A stretch of DNA of 64,000 bases, taken from assembly GCA_963750495.1 (NCBI GenBank), contig CAVVQV010000014.1, forward strand, positions 1 through 64,000, given 5' to 3'. How positions within the stretch are numbered: position 1 is the stretch's first letter; each line of letters starts with the position of its first letter. A program made the translations under genes and the position numbers. The notes under the pieces were generated by a model, which saw only the letters and a program-made list of their open reading frames with translations, searched no databases and was not told where the DNA came from. Below, piece by piece: positions 15,948 through 23,629 of this stretch. Source of the DNA: JANLYC01 sp963750495 (GTDB lineage Bacteria > Actinomycetota > Actinomycetes > Propionibacteriales > Nocardioidaceae).

Positions 15948-17333
15948 ATGGTCGACGAGCAGTCGCTACGGGCTTCGCAGGCCGGGCCGGGCGCGGAGTT
16001 CGAGTTCGCTTCCGAGCGACTCCGTCGGCTGTTGGCTGTCCCGATCGCGTTCCTCGCGTCGTCGCTCGGAGTCGTGTGCGTCGTCAGCGTCCCCGAGGTG
16101 CTCCCGGTCGCCAGTGACCTCGCGCTGGTCGACGACCGGTTCATCGGGTGGGCAGGGGTCGGTGCCGCGGTCGGGCTCGTTCTCGCGACGGTGGCGTTGT
16201 TCGTGGTCGGCTCCCTCGGGTCCGGGCCGGCGCTGTCGCTCGGGGCGGCGGGTGCGGTGTTCGGGCTTGCGCTCTCCCACGACGTCGTCGACGCGACCCA
16301 GCTGTCGCTCGCACTGGTCGTCCTCGGCGGTGCGGTCGGGTGCCTGCTCGGCGGAGCGGCGAGTATGACGTTCGAGCTCTCCGCCCCGCACCGCCAGGCC
16401 GTGATGGTCGCGTGGGCTGTGCCATTGCTCGGGTCCTGGCCGCTGCTGGCGTGGCTGTCGCGGCACGAGGTGCTCACCCCCGCCGACAGCGCGGCCAGGC
16501 TCACCCAGCACCCGTCAGTCTGGCTGGTGGCACCGGTGGCGGCGGCGATCCTCGTCTGGGGCGCGCTCACGATGCTGACCGAGCCGGTCCGAGCCGAGGT
16601 CCGCCTTGGGAGTGACTGGGAGTCGGCGTGGTCGGGGCTGCTGGCCACGACGGTCGGCGGAGTCCTGGCGATCATGGTGCTGGGATTCGACCCGCAGCTC
16701 GAGAGCGGCTGGCTGCGGCCCATGATCCTGCTCGCAGCTGCCGGCGTGACGGCCGGCCTCGCCGCGGTGGCGGTGGTCGTTCCCGATCCGAGCGTCCGAG
16801 TCGCCTATGTGTGCATGGCGTTCGTCGCCCTGTGCCTGCCGGTCGCGGTGCAGCTGCTGGTGATCGTCGCCGATGACCGCCCCAGCCGGGTGCCCTGGTG
16901 GATGGCCGCCTTGCTTGCCGTGACAACGGTGCTGGGCGCGGCGGTCGGGGCGCGCCGTCCAGCCCGTGCTCCGCTCGCTCTGCTGGCCGTGGCTGTCGGC
17001 TGCGCCGGCGCGTGGGTGATGCCGAGTACGCCCTGGGTCATGGCCGCAGCGGCGATTCCGCTGACGTTCGGGGCCGGTGCCGCTTTCGGTGCCGGAGCCC
17101 GACAGGCCGCCGCGACGGCGGCGGGGTGGCGTTTTGCGGTAGCGGCGGTCATCTCGATCGTGTTGCTGAGCACCATCGTTGTCGGGGCCTTGAGCTGGTC
17201 GTTGGCGGGCGATCTGCCGACCGACACGGCGTCCGCACGTGCGGCGGGCCGGGTCCTGCTCGGGCTGACGTTCGCCCTGGCCGTGCTGGCGGCTGGCGTC
17301 GTCGCGGCGTTCGCGCCGCCACGTCGCATATAG
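15948..17333 (+). CDS. Polytopic membrane protein, unknown function
   Basis: This is a 461-residue predicted integral membrane protein with roughly 12 hydrophobic helices spread evenly from residue ~25 to ~455 and very short loops. The count and spacing resemble an MFS-type transporter, but I see no MFS loop signature (GxxxDRxGRR), no signature of APC or DMT transporters and few charged residues inside helices. One loop contains LGSDWESAWSGLLATT. The ATG lies 2 nt after the rnj stop and should be cotranscribed. It could be an exporter-like or YgaP-type membrane protein. The annotation should remain 'membrane protein'. Confidence 0.75.
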   Translation: MVDEQSLRASQAGPGAEFEFASERLRRLLAVPIAFLASSLGVVCVVSVPEVLPVASDLALVDDRFIGWAGVGAAVGLVLATVALFVVGSLGSGPALSLGAAGAVFGLALSHDVVDATQLSLALVVLGGAVGCLLGGAASMTFELSAPHRQAVMVAWAVPLLGSWPLLAWLSRHEVLTPADSAARLTQHPSVWLVAPVAAAILVWGALTMLTEPVRAEVRLGSDWESAWSGLLATTVGGVLAIMVLGFDPQLESGWLRPMILLAAAGVTAGLAAVAVVVPDPSVRVAYVCMAFVALCLPVAVQLLVIVADDRPSRVPWWMAALLAVTTVLGAAVGARRPARAPLALLAVAVGCAGAWVMPSTPWVMAAAAIPLTFGAGAAFGAGARQAAATAAGWRFAVAAVISIVLLSTIVVGALSWSLAGDLPTDTASARAAGRVLLGLTFALAVLAAGVVAAFAPPRRI

Positions 17334-17720
17334 GGGAGCGTCGGACAGACCCTGGTGTCGGACCGCCCTGGTCTGCCGCTTTCTTGCCGCCGCGCAGAGA
17401 GGGACGGGCACCCCCGAGCCCGCCCCACTCTGCATCGGGTGCCGGGACGCCTGCCCCCCTGCATCGGACGTCGCGCTGCTACCCATCGCCAAGGAGAACG
17501 ACGCGAAGTCGCTGATACAGCCGTCGTGAAGGTTTTTCTGCTGCCCTTGGGCGTGTGAACCTATCCGGCGGGATGAGGTCGGTGCCGATGGGCGAACGCC
17601 GCCAGGCGGGGATGGTGCGATGGGCGCGGAACCGAAGAATTGGATGTGCTCGTGCGCGAGCCGAGTATGGAGGCGGGAAATACGACACACCTCGTCAGGC
17701 GGTGGGCCTCGGCTGGCGAT

Positions 17721-17758
17721 GAGCCCTTCGACAGGCTCAGGCCGGCTTGTCGAGACCC
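17721..17758 (-). repeat. Dispersed repeat copy (right half, reverse)
   Basis: Read on the minus strand it gives GGGTCTCGACAAGCC, then GGCCTGAGCCT, then GTCGAAGGGCTC. This matches 41535-41572 with one 1-nt length difference and a few substitutions in the middle. Confidence 0.65.
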
Positions 17759-17764
17759 GGAACC

Positions 17765-17845
17765 GTTGTGCACAACCGGCCGGGCACCCCAGGTCCACCA
17801 ACTGGGACGTTGTGCAGCCCAGACATCCGCTTCAACGTGCACAAC
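17765..17845. promoter_or_regulatory. Cluster of GTTGTGCA/TGCACAAC sites (operator-like)
   Basis: A perfect 12-bp palindrome GTTGTGCACAAC (17765-17776) is followed by GTTGTGCA (17809-17816) and its reverse complement TGCACAAC (17838-17845). This gives four half-sites in 81 bp, upstream of the sigma/S8/CHAT cassette. It resembles a binding region for a dimeric regulator. The half-site is one base off the DnaA box TTGTCCACA, but an origin is unlikely here. Confidence 0.4.
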
Positions 17846-18045
17846 CTCCCGTCTCTGCTTGGACCTGTGATGTCTCCGGGCGGATGCTCTTGGTCGGGTC
17901 GGGGCTCGAGGTCGTTTGGGCGGTCCCGGTGGAGACCGAGCTGGTCGCTGTCGCCGCGGAACCGCCCGGTAGCCGCTCACGGCTCACCATCCTGGTTCGG
18001 CTGCGATCCTCGACGAGGCGATACGACCCGGAGCACAGCAGAGGG

Positions 18046-18075
18046 TGTGACCGCGTGTGGCAGAGTCACTACGAT
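18046..18075 (+). promoter_or_regulatory. Candidate promoter of the sigma/S8/CHAT cassette
   Basis: TGTGAC (18046-18051) and TACGAT (18070-18075) are separated by 18 bp, matching a relaxed housekeeping-sigma promoter. It would leave an untranslated leader of about 90 nt before GTG 18171. Confidence 0.35.
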
Positions 18076-18170
18076 GTTGGCTCAACCGCCCGGCGCGTAT
18101 CAGACCGCCCGCGACCTGCCTCCTGGTCGGTGTGATTGCCCTGGCCCGCAGCGAGACGAGGGGTCCGATC

Positions 18171-18773
18171 GTGGACGTCCAACGGGCACCTGACGAGGCT
18201 GGCGAGACGACGGTCTGGGAGCAGGCCGCGGGGCACTTCCGCCGCTGGCGCACTGGCGAAACCGGGTCACTCGACGACCTGGTCCGCTGTCTGACTCCCG
18301 TGCTGTGGCACGTCGTCCGGTCGTACGGCCTCGACAAGGACCAGGCCGAGGACGTCGTGCAGACCGCGTGGCTCACGCTCGTACGCCGGCACGAGTCCAT
18401 CGCTGATGCCCAAGCTGTCGCGTCCTGGCTGACTACCACCGCCCGCCGCGAGGCCTGGCGGGTCTCACGACTGGACAGCCGGGCCACACCGGTTCAGGAC
18501 GAGGTCATCCAAGCGAGGGTTCCCACGCAACCTTCCGTCGAGACCGAGGTCATCCGGACCGATGAGAGCGCCCGACTCTGGTCGTATGTCCAGCAGCTCG
18601 ATGCTCGTTGTCAGCGGCTGCTGCGCATCGTCGCCTTCGAGGACCGGCCCGACTACCAGGGCATCGCTCGCGACCTCGACATGCCGGTCGGCAGCATCGG
18701 GCCCACCCGAGGCCGGTGCCTCGGCAAGCTCAAAGCGCTACTTGGGGGAGAGACAGGAGCAGACCATGAGTGA
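18171..18773 (+). CDS. Sigma-70 family (ECF-like) RNA polymerase sigma factor
   Basis: This 200-residue sigma factor should direct RNA polymerase to a small set of promoters. Region 2 is visible as DDLVRCLTPVLWHVVRSYG...DQAEDVVQTAWLTLVRRH (-10 recognition and core binding). Region 4 is the C-terminal CQRLLRIVAFEDRP...YQGIARDLDMPVGSIGPTRGRCLGKLKALL helix-turn-helix. GTG 18171 is chosen because GAGGGG lies 7 nt upstream; GTG 18132 and the frame start at 18057 are alternatives. The stop overlaps the next gene by 8 nt. It heads a four-gene cassette with an S8 protease and a TPR-CHAT protease. By family habit the overlapping next gene may encode its inhibitor. Confidence 0.88.
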   Translation: MDVQRAPDEAGETTVWEQAAGHFRRWRTGETGSLDDLVRCLTPVLWHVVRSYGLDKDQAEDVVQTAWLTLVRRHESIADAQAVASWLTTTARREAWRVSRLDSRATPVQDEVIQARVPTQPSVETEVIRTDESARLWSYVQQLDARCQRLLRIVAFEDRPDYQGIARDLDMPVGSIGPTRGRCLGKLKALLGGETGADHE

Positions 18774-19230
18774 GCGTGACATCTCCCTGTCAGACCTCGT
18801 TCAGATGTGGGAAGCCCACGACCCGGTACCGGACGACCTCGTCGAAAAGGTCCTGGTCACGATCGAGACCGAGGACCTCGACGCGGAGTACGAAATGCTC
18901 CACCTCCTCGAGCGCACCCGCGAGCTCAGCGGTGCCCGGAGCAACGGGTCAGCGCTCACGATCGCGTTCTCGGGGGGCTCGTTCTCGCTGCTGCTTCGCG
19001 TCAGTGAGCTCGGCACGAAGCACTGTCGGGTCGACGGCTGGGTGACCCCGGCCCAGTCGATGCGGGTCACCATCAGCCAGCAGGACCTCACCCAGGAGGC
19101 CGAGGTCGACCCGCGCGGCCGCTTCGAGATCCCCCGGATGCCGACGGGACTGACACGCTTCTTCCTGCGCTCGACCGAGCCCAGCGACACCGGTGAAGGC
19201 ATGTTCGCCACCCCGACCGTCGAGCTCTGA
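18766..19230 (+). CDS. Soluble partner of the sigma factor (carboxypeptidase-regulatory-like), unknown role
   Basis: This 154-residue protein has no membrane segment or signal peptide. The N-terminal ~55 residues are helical and acidic (LVQMWEAHDPVPDDLVEKVLVTIETEDLDAEYEMLHLLER), reminiscent of a short sigma-binding head. Residues ~60-150 read as a beta-sandwich of the carboxypeptidase regulatory/transthyretin type (VDGWVTPAQSMRVTISQ...VDPRGRFEIPRMPTGLTRFFLR). The ATG lies inside the sigma gene's last codons after GACAGGAG. In comparable actinobacterial loci a protein of this shape sits between sigma and S8 genes (from memory). It could be an anti-sigma factor, a protease substrate or an adaptor; sequence alone does not decide. 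Confidence 0.75.
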   Translation: MSERDISLSDLVQMWEAHDPVPDDLVEKVLVTIETEDLDAEYEMLHLLERTRELSGARSNGSALTIAFSGGSFSLLLRVSELGTKHCRVDGWVTPAQSMRVTISQQDLTQEAEVDPRGRFEIPRMPTGLTRFFLRSTEPSDTGEGMFATPTVEL

Positions 19231-19271
19231 CTCGCGTCTCACACCCGACCCGGCCCTCCAGGAGTACGCCC

Positions 19272-20945
19272 ATGCCGTCCAAACCCACCCGATCGACCGG
19301 CCGTCCCAGGCGACGCGACGTCACCGCGTTGACCTACCGGCAGCCCAAGCCACCCCATCGGCAGCAGCTCGAGGCACTCGGCGGTCGCTGGCTCGACCCG
19401 GGGACGGCCGCCGCCGTCTCCGACGTCGATCCCGAGCAGACCGCCTACGTCGGGCGGCATCTCGTCGTGGCGTCGTTCTGCGACGACCGTCAGGTGCTGG
19501 CCGACCTCAACAGCATCGCCGGGACGTTGGGCTGGACCGTCACGTCGGATCCCGGCTACGAACCAGCGCGTGCCAAGGGCCGCGACGGGGAGGCCGACCT
19601 CGGCGTCTCGCGGCTCACCGTTCGCGTTCGCGACGGCGTCGTCGCAGCGGCCCCGGATGCCTGGCGCCTGCTCCAGCAGTGCCGCGCCGAGCTCGGGGTC
19701 GACGCGATGTTCGGTGTCGGTCTCGACCACCTCATGGCCCTGGCGCCGCGGACCACGGGCAACCCGGTCGAGTCCTCCCATCCGGTGGAGTCGTCGCATC
19801 CGGTGGAGTCGTCGCATCCCGTCGACGTCTTCGATCCTGTCGAGTCGTCCCATCCGGTGGAGTCCTCGCATCCCGTCGGCAGCTATGCGGTGAGCAGCTA
19901 CGGGCGGCCCGGCAGCGGAGGACGCCAGCCGATCACGTACGTCGGCAACCGTCCGCACCGGCGCTCCAGCGTCAAGGGGCGACGGCCCGTCGTCGCCATC
20001 CTCGACACCGGCTGTGGCCAGCACGACTGGCTCGACGACGTCGTGGACAAGAACGTGACCCTCGATGGCAAGCCCATCGGCTACACCGATCCCAAGACCG
20101 ACCCCGAGCGGCTCGGCGACCTCGTCGGCCCGCTCGACGGCGGGATCGACCCGTTGTCCGGACACGGGACGTTCATCGCCGGTCTCGTGCACCAGACCTG
20201 CCCGGACGCCGACATCGTCTCGTGGCGGATCGTGAAGTCCAGTGGTCCGCTGGTCGAGTCGGACTGGATGCACGCCCTGACCAAGATCGTGGAGCTGGTG
20301 CGCCGCTACTACGAGGGTGACCGCGGTGGACGGCCCATCGACGTCCTCAACCTCTCGATGGGCTACTACCACGAGACGCCGCAGGACCGGCTCTTCTCAC
20401 CGAGCCTGCGCCACCTGCTCGGGTTGCTCGGCAAGTGCGGTACGACGGTCGTCTGCTCAGCCGGCAACGACGCAACCGCCCGACCGCAGTACCCGGCCGC
20501 CTTCGCCCCCTGGAAGCCTGCCCAGCGGCGGACCCGCCGGCGCAAGGACCGGGTGCCCGTCGTCTCGGTTGGTGCGCTCAACCCCAACCTCACCAGCGTC
20601 GCGTTGTTCAGCAACACCGGTCCCTGGGTGCGGGCGTACGAACCCGGGGCGTCGGTGGTGAGCACGATGCCACCCCTGCAGGGCGGGCTCGAGCCGATGG
20701 CACGCACCCGGGCCTTCGGTCACGAACGCGAGGCGATCGACCCGGACAACTTCCGACGGGGCAAGGACGAGGGCGGTGGCTTCGCGGTGTGGAGCGGGAC
20801 GTCGTTCGCCGCCCCGGTCCTGGCCGGCAAGATCGCCTGCGAGCTCGTGGGTGACCTGCCCAGGAAGAGGTCGGACGACTCGAAGGCGACGGCGGTGGCG
20901 CGTGGGTGGAAAGCCGTGGCAGCCGTGACGGACATCAGGCCATGA
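19272..20945 (+). CDS. Cytoplasmic S8 (subtilisin-like) serine peptidase with hexapeptide-repeat linker
   Basis: This 557-residue protein has a complete subtilisin catalytic triad: D245 (VAILDTGCG), H298 (LSGHGTFIAGLV) and S511 (SGTSFAAPVLAG), plus the oxyanion-hole region VCSAGND. It has no signal peptide or membrane helix, so it should act inside the cell. Residues ~1-160 form an uncharacterised N-terminal domain (RHLVVASFCDDRQVLADLN...). Residues ~164-205 are seven hexapeptides of the type HPVESS, a flexible linker that could also be a processing site. The start ATG 19272 follows a GGAG. The gene lies 7 nt ahead of the TPR-CHAT gene. Substrate unknown. Confidence 0.92.
   Translation: MPSKPTRSTGRPRRRDVTALTYRQPKPPHRQQLEALGGRWLDPGTAAAVSDVDPEQTAYVGRHLVVASFCDDRQVLADLNSIAGTLGWTVTSDPGYEPARAKGRDGEADLGVSRLTVRVRDGVVAAAPDAWRLLQQCRAELGVDAMFGVGLDHLMALAPRTTGNPVESSHPVESSHPVESSHPVDVFDPVESSHPVESSHPVGSYAVSSYGRPGSGGRQPITYVGNRPHRRSSVKGRRPVVAILDTGCGQHDWLDDVVDKNVTLDGKPIGYTDPKTDPERLGDLVGPLDGGIDPLSGHGTFIAGLVHQTCPDADIVSWRIVKSSGPLVESDWMHALTKIVELVRRYYEGDRGGRPIDVLNLSMGYYHETPQDRLFSPSLRHLLGLLGKCGTTVVCSAGNDATARPQYPAAFAPWKPAQRRTRRRKDRVPVVSVGALNPNLTSVALFSNTGPWVRAYEPGASVVSTMPPLQGGLEPMARTRAFGHEREAIDPDNFRRGKDEGGGFAVWSGTSFAAPVLAGKIACELVGDLPRKRSDDSKATAVARGWKAVAAVTDIRP
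19761..19886 (+). repeat. Seven tandem 18-bp units encoding HPVESS-type hexapeptides
   Basis: Units start at 19761, 19779, 19797, 19815, 19833, 19851 and 19869 and encode NPVESS, HPVESS, HPVESS, HPVDVF, DPVESS, HPVESS and HPVGSY. Two adjacent units are identical at DNA level, which points to recent slippage and a likely length-variable linker. Confidence 0.9.
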
Positions 20946-20952
20946 TGGGCAG

Positions 20953-23442
20953 GTGCTGTCCGCGGGAGAACTCCACCATCGAGGGCTCGACCACAGCAAC
21001 GCCGGTCGTCATGCCGCAGCCCGCGCACTCTTCAGAAGGGCGCTGAACCGGGCGGAGGCGACCAACGACCCGGACTGCGCCGCCCGCATCACGATCAGCC
21101 TCGCCCACGTCGAGGCCGAGCTCGGCACCGCCTCCCAGGGGCTGACGGTCTGCCGTTCCGTGCTCGACCGGCCGGAGCTGGCGACCGAGGTCAGGGGACT
21201 CGCGCTGGCCCAGCAGGGCCTTCTCCAGATGCGCTCGGGCGACGGTCGGGCGGCCATGTCGTCGTTCTCGGCAGCGCTACCGCTCATCGGGCATCTCGAC
21301 TCCGAGCGCGCGCGCGTCCATCTCAACCGGGGGATCGTCCATCTGCAACGTGGTGACGCGGTTGCGGCAGGCGTCGACTTCGACGCGGCTGCAGCACACT
21401 TTCGTGCCGCCGGTCTCCCGCACGAGGCCGCGAAGGCTGCCCACAACCAGGGCTACGCACGGCTGCTGTCCGGGGACATCGTCGACGCGTTGACGTTGAT
21501 GGATGACGCGCGCCCGGACTGGGCCGAGCTCTCTCCGGCGTACGAGGCGATCTGCGAGCAGGACCGGGCCGAGGTCCTGGTCGCCGCCGGCATGGTCGAG
21601 GACGCCGAGGAAGCCTTGCGACGCGCCGCCCGGGCATTCGGCGTACGCCGGATGCGGCAGCGGCAGGGGGAGGCCGAAGTGGTGCTCGCCCGCCTGCTGC
21701 TGCGCGACGACGCGGCCGAGGCGCGCCGGACTGCCCGCCGGGCACGTCGGCGCTTCGACGCGACCGGCAGCCGGGCGTGGTCTGCTCGCGCGGAAGCCAT
21801 CGAGCTGTCCGCGAGCATCGAGCATGACCACGTCACTTCGAGCGTGGTCGAAAGGGCGCTGGTCGTCGCCGCCGACCTCCACGAGCATCACCTCGGACGG
21901 GAGGCCACATCACTCGATCTCGAGGTCGCCCGGGCAACGCTGCGGCATGGCGACCCCGATCTCGCACGTGCTCGCCTCGGTCGGGGTGGCGCACGTGCCG
22001 CGGCGCCGCTGGAGGTGCGGCTGCTCGAACGTGAGGTGCGGGCCGAGCTGGCCCGCGCACGTCGACGGCCGACCGACGCGTTCCAGCACGTGCGACGAGG
22101 ACTCGCCGACCTGCACGACTGGCAGTCGTCGTTCGGCAGTCTCGACCTGCAGAGCTCGCTGGTCGGGCACGGTCGCCGCCTCGCCCTGCAAGGGATGCAG
22201 CTGGCCGCCGAGGATGGTCGCCCCGAGGTTGTCTTCGAGTGGTCGGAGCGGGCGCGCGCGCTCGCCGGCCGGGTGACCCCGCTGCGTCCACCCGGTGACG
22301 TGCAGGCAGCAGCTGACCTCACCGAGCTCCGGGCCGCGCAGGCCGACCTGGAGGCCACCGAGCGAGCCGGTCGTTCCACGAAGGCGTTGGCGCGGCGAAC
22401 CGTCGAGCTGCGGCGCCGGATCCGTCAACGCCAGTGGTACGGCGAGGGCAGTGGCCAGGTCACCGAGCCGGCCACGCTGGCCGATGTGGGGGCCGCCCTC
22501 GCAGACGACGGTGCGGCGCTGGCGACCTACCTGATGGTCGGAGAGCGCCTGGTCGGCCTGACGCTGAACGGGAACCAGGCCCGGGTCCACGAGCTCGACC
22601 GGCTGACGGAGTTTCGCCACCTGCTCGCCGGCATGCAGGCCGACCTCGACATGTCCGCGACCCGGCTGCCCGCCGGCCTGCGGACCGCAGTCCGCGATGG
22701 GCTTCGGGCGCGGCTCGCCGAGCTCGCCGATCGGCTGGTGGCGCCCTTGGCCGACGACCTCGGCGACCGGCGCGTGGTGGTCGTACCCCCCGGAAGTCTG
22801 GCCGGGGTGCCCTGGACCATGCTTCCCGGCTTCGTGGGACGTCCACTGACCGTGCCGCGGTCGGCGACGTCCTGGTTGCGAGAGCGTGGCTCGTCGAGGA
22901 CGACGCGCGCCGGCCTGGTCGCCGGTCCGCGGGTGGCGCGCGCAGGTGAGGAAGTCGAGGCAGCGGCCAAGGCGTGGTCCGACGCAGTCGTCCTGCGTGA
23001 TGGTGACGCAACGGCGCCGGCAGTGGGCGAAATGGCCGGAGAGGTCGACGTCTTCCACGTGGCGGCGCACGGCCGACACTCGGCCGACAACCCGTTGTTC
23101 TCCGGCCTCGAGCTCGTCGACGGACCCTGGTTCGGCTACGACATCGACCAGCTGTCCGCCATCCCGTCCCTCGTCATCTTGTCCGCCTGTGAGCTGGGCC
23201 GCTCGTCGGTGCGGTGGGGTGAGGAGACCATTGGCATGACGGTCGCCTGGCTCCACGCCGGAGCCGGCGCGGTGATCGCCTCGCCCGCCAGCGTCGACGA
23301 CGACGCGGCGTGCACGACCTTGGCCGCCACCCATCACCACCTGGCTGCCGGAAAGCCGCCGGCGGAGGCGCTGGCGGCCGCGACGGTCGAAACCGGAGGT
23401 GAGCTACCTGCCCCCTTCGTCTGCTTCGGCACCGGCTGGTAA
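20953..23442 (+). CDS. TPR-CHAT domain protein (caspase-like peptidase)
   Basis: This 829-residue cytoplasmic protein has an N-terminal array of TPR-like helical repeats (~1-430), a linker helix region (~440-510) and a C-terminal CHAT domain (~560-829). The CHAT cysteine-peptidase dyad is intact: H706 in VFHVAAHGRHS and C746 in VILSACELGRS. The surrounding NPLFSGLEL and TIGMTVAWLHAGAGAVIASPASVDD follow the family pattern. GTG 20953 starts 7 nt after the S8 stop. CHAT proteins are caspase/separase relatives that act as effectors in several bacterial stress and defence systems, including Craspase. Here it closes a sigma/partner/S8/CHAT operon, which suggests regulated proteolysis. Confidence 0.92.
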   Translation: MLSAGELHHRGLDHSNAGRHAAARALFRRALNRAEATNDPDCAARITISLAHVEAELGTASQGLTVCRSVLDRPELATEVRGLALAQQGLLQMRSGDGRAAMSSFSAALPLIGHLDSERARVHLNRGIVHLQRGDAVAAGVDFDAAAAHFRAAGLPHEAAKAAHNQGYARLLSGDIVDALTLMDDARPDWAELSPAYEAICEQDRAEVLVAAGMVEDAEEALRRAARAFGVRRMRQRQGEAEVVLARLLLRDDAAEARRTARRARRRFDATGSRAWSARAEAIELSASIEHDHVTSSVVERALVVAADLHEHHLGREATSLDLEVARATLRHGDPDLARARLGRGGARAAAPLEVRLLEREVRAELARARRRPTDAFQHVRRGLADLHDWQSSFGSLDLQSSLVGHGRRLALQGMQLAAEDGRPEVVFEWSERARALAGRVTPLRPPGDVQAAADLTELRAAQADLEATERAGRSTKALARRTVELRRRIRQRQWYGEGSGQVTEPATLADVGAALADDGAALATYLMVGERLVGLTLNGNQARVHELDRLTEFRHLLAGMQADLDMSATRLPAGLRTAVRDGLRARLAELADRLVAPLADDLGDRRVVVVPPGSLAGVPWTMLPGFVGRPLTVPRSATSWLRERGSSRTTRAGLVAGPRVARAGEEVEAAAKAWSDAVVLRDGDATAPAVGEMAGEVDVFHVAAHGRHSADNPLFSGLELVDGPWFGYDIDQLSAIPSLVILSACELGRSSVRWGEETIGMTVAWLHAGAGAVIASPASVDDDAACTTLAATHHHLAAGKPPAEALAAATVETGGELPAPFVCFGTGW

Positions 23443-23453
23443 GGGCACGGGGG

Positions 23454-23554
23454 TAGCCCGAACGGGTCATACGTTTTCGGACCTCATCTCGGCGCATGTC
23501 GGTCGGCGGGTCCTTTTTCAACTCCACCCAAGGTAGGCCGAATGTGTCATGCGG
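23454..23554 (+). promoter_or_regulatory. Two related ~21-bp sites upstream of the MMPL gene
   Basis: GTAGCCCGAACGGGTCATACG at 23454-23474 and GTAGGCCGAATGTGTCATGCG at 23534-23554 agree at 17 of 21 positions, in the same orientation, 80 bp apart. Both lie in the gap between the CHAT gene and the MMPL transporter. They look like operator or activator sites; the regulator is unknown. Confidence 0.4.
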
Positions 23555-23629
23555 GCGATGAACCGGACGGGCCAGACTCGCAGGTGACAGCGCGGTCGAG
23601 AGCCGCCCCTTCCTCTGAGCGGGGGATGT

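Larger units (their letters stand above)
17334..18170. other. Long intergenic region with repeat, palindromes and promoter
   Basis: No convincing gene is seen in these ~840 bases; the open frames lack codon bias and starts. It holds a dispersed-repeat copy (17721-17758, reverse orientation), three GTTGTGCA-type sites (17765-17845), a direct repeat CTGCATCGG (17430-17438 and 17459-17467) and a SigA-like promoter (18046-18075) in front of the sigma/S8/CHAT cassette. The rest looks like decayed sequence, consistent with an insertion boundary. Confidence 0.55.

Noticed and set aside
18046..18075. ECF-type promoter for self-regulation of the sigma/S8/CHAT cassette
   Set aside because: No GCAAC-N16-CGTC arrangement here; only a relaxed housekeeping-type promoter was seen.
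19761..19886. Tandem repeats considered as a CRISPR array
   Set aside because: Repeat units are 18 bp, adjacent without spacers, and in frame inside a protease gene.
19272..20945. S8 peptidase as a secreted subtilisin or lantibiotic leader peptidase
   Set aside because: No signal peptide, no precursor-peptide or modification genes nearby; intracellular role preferred.
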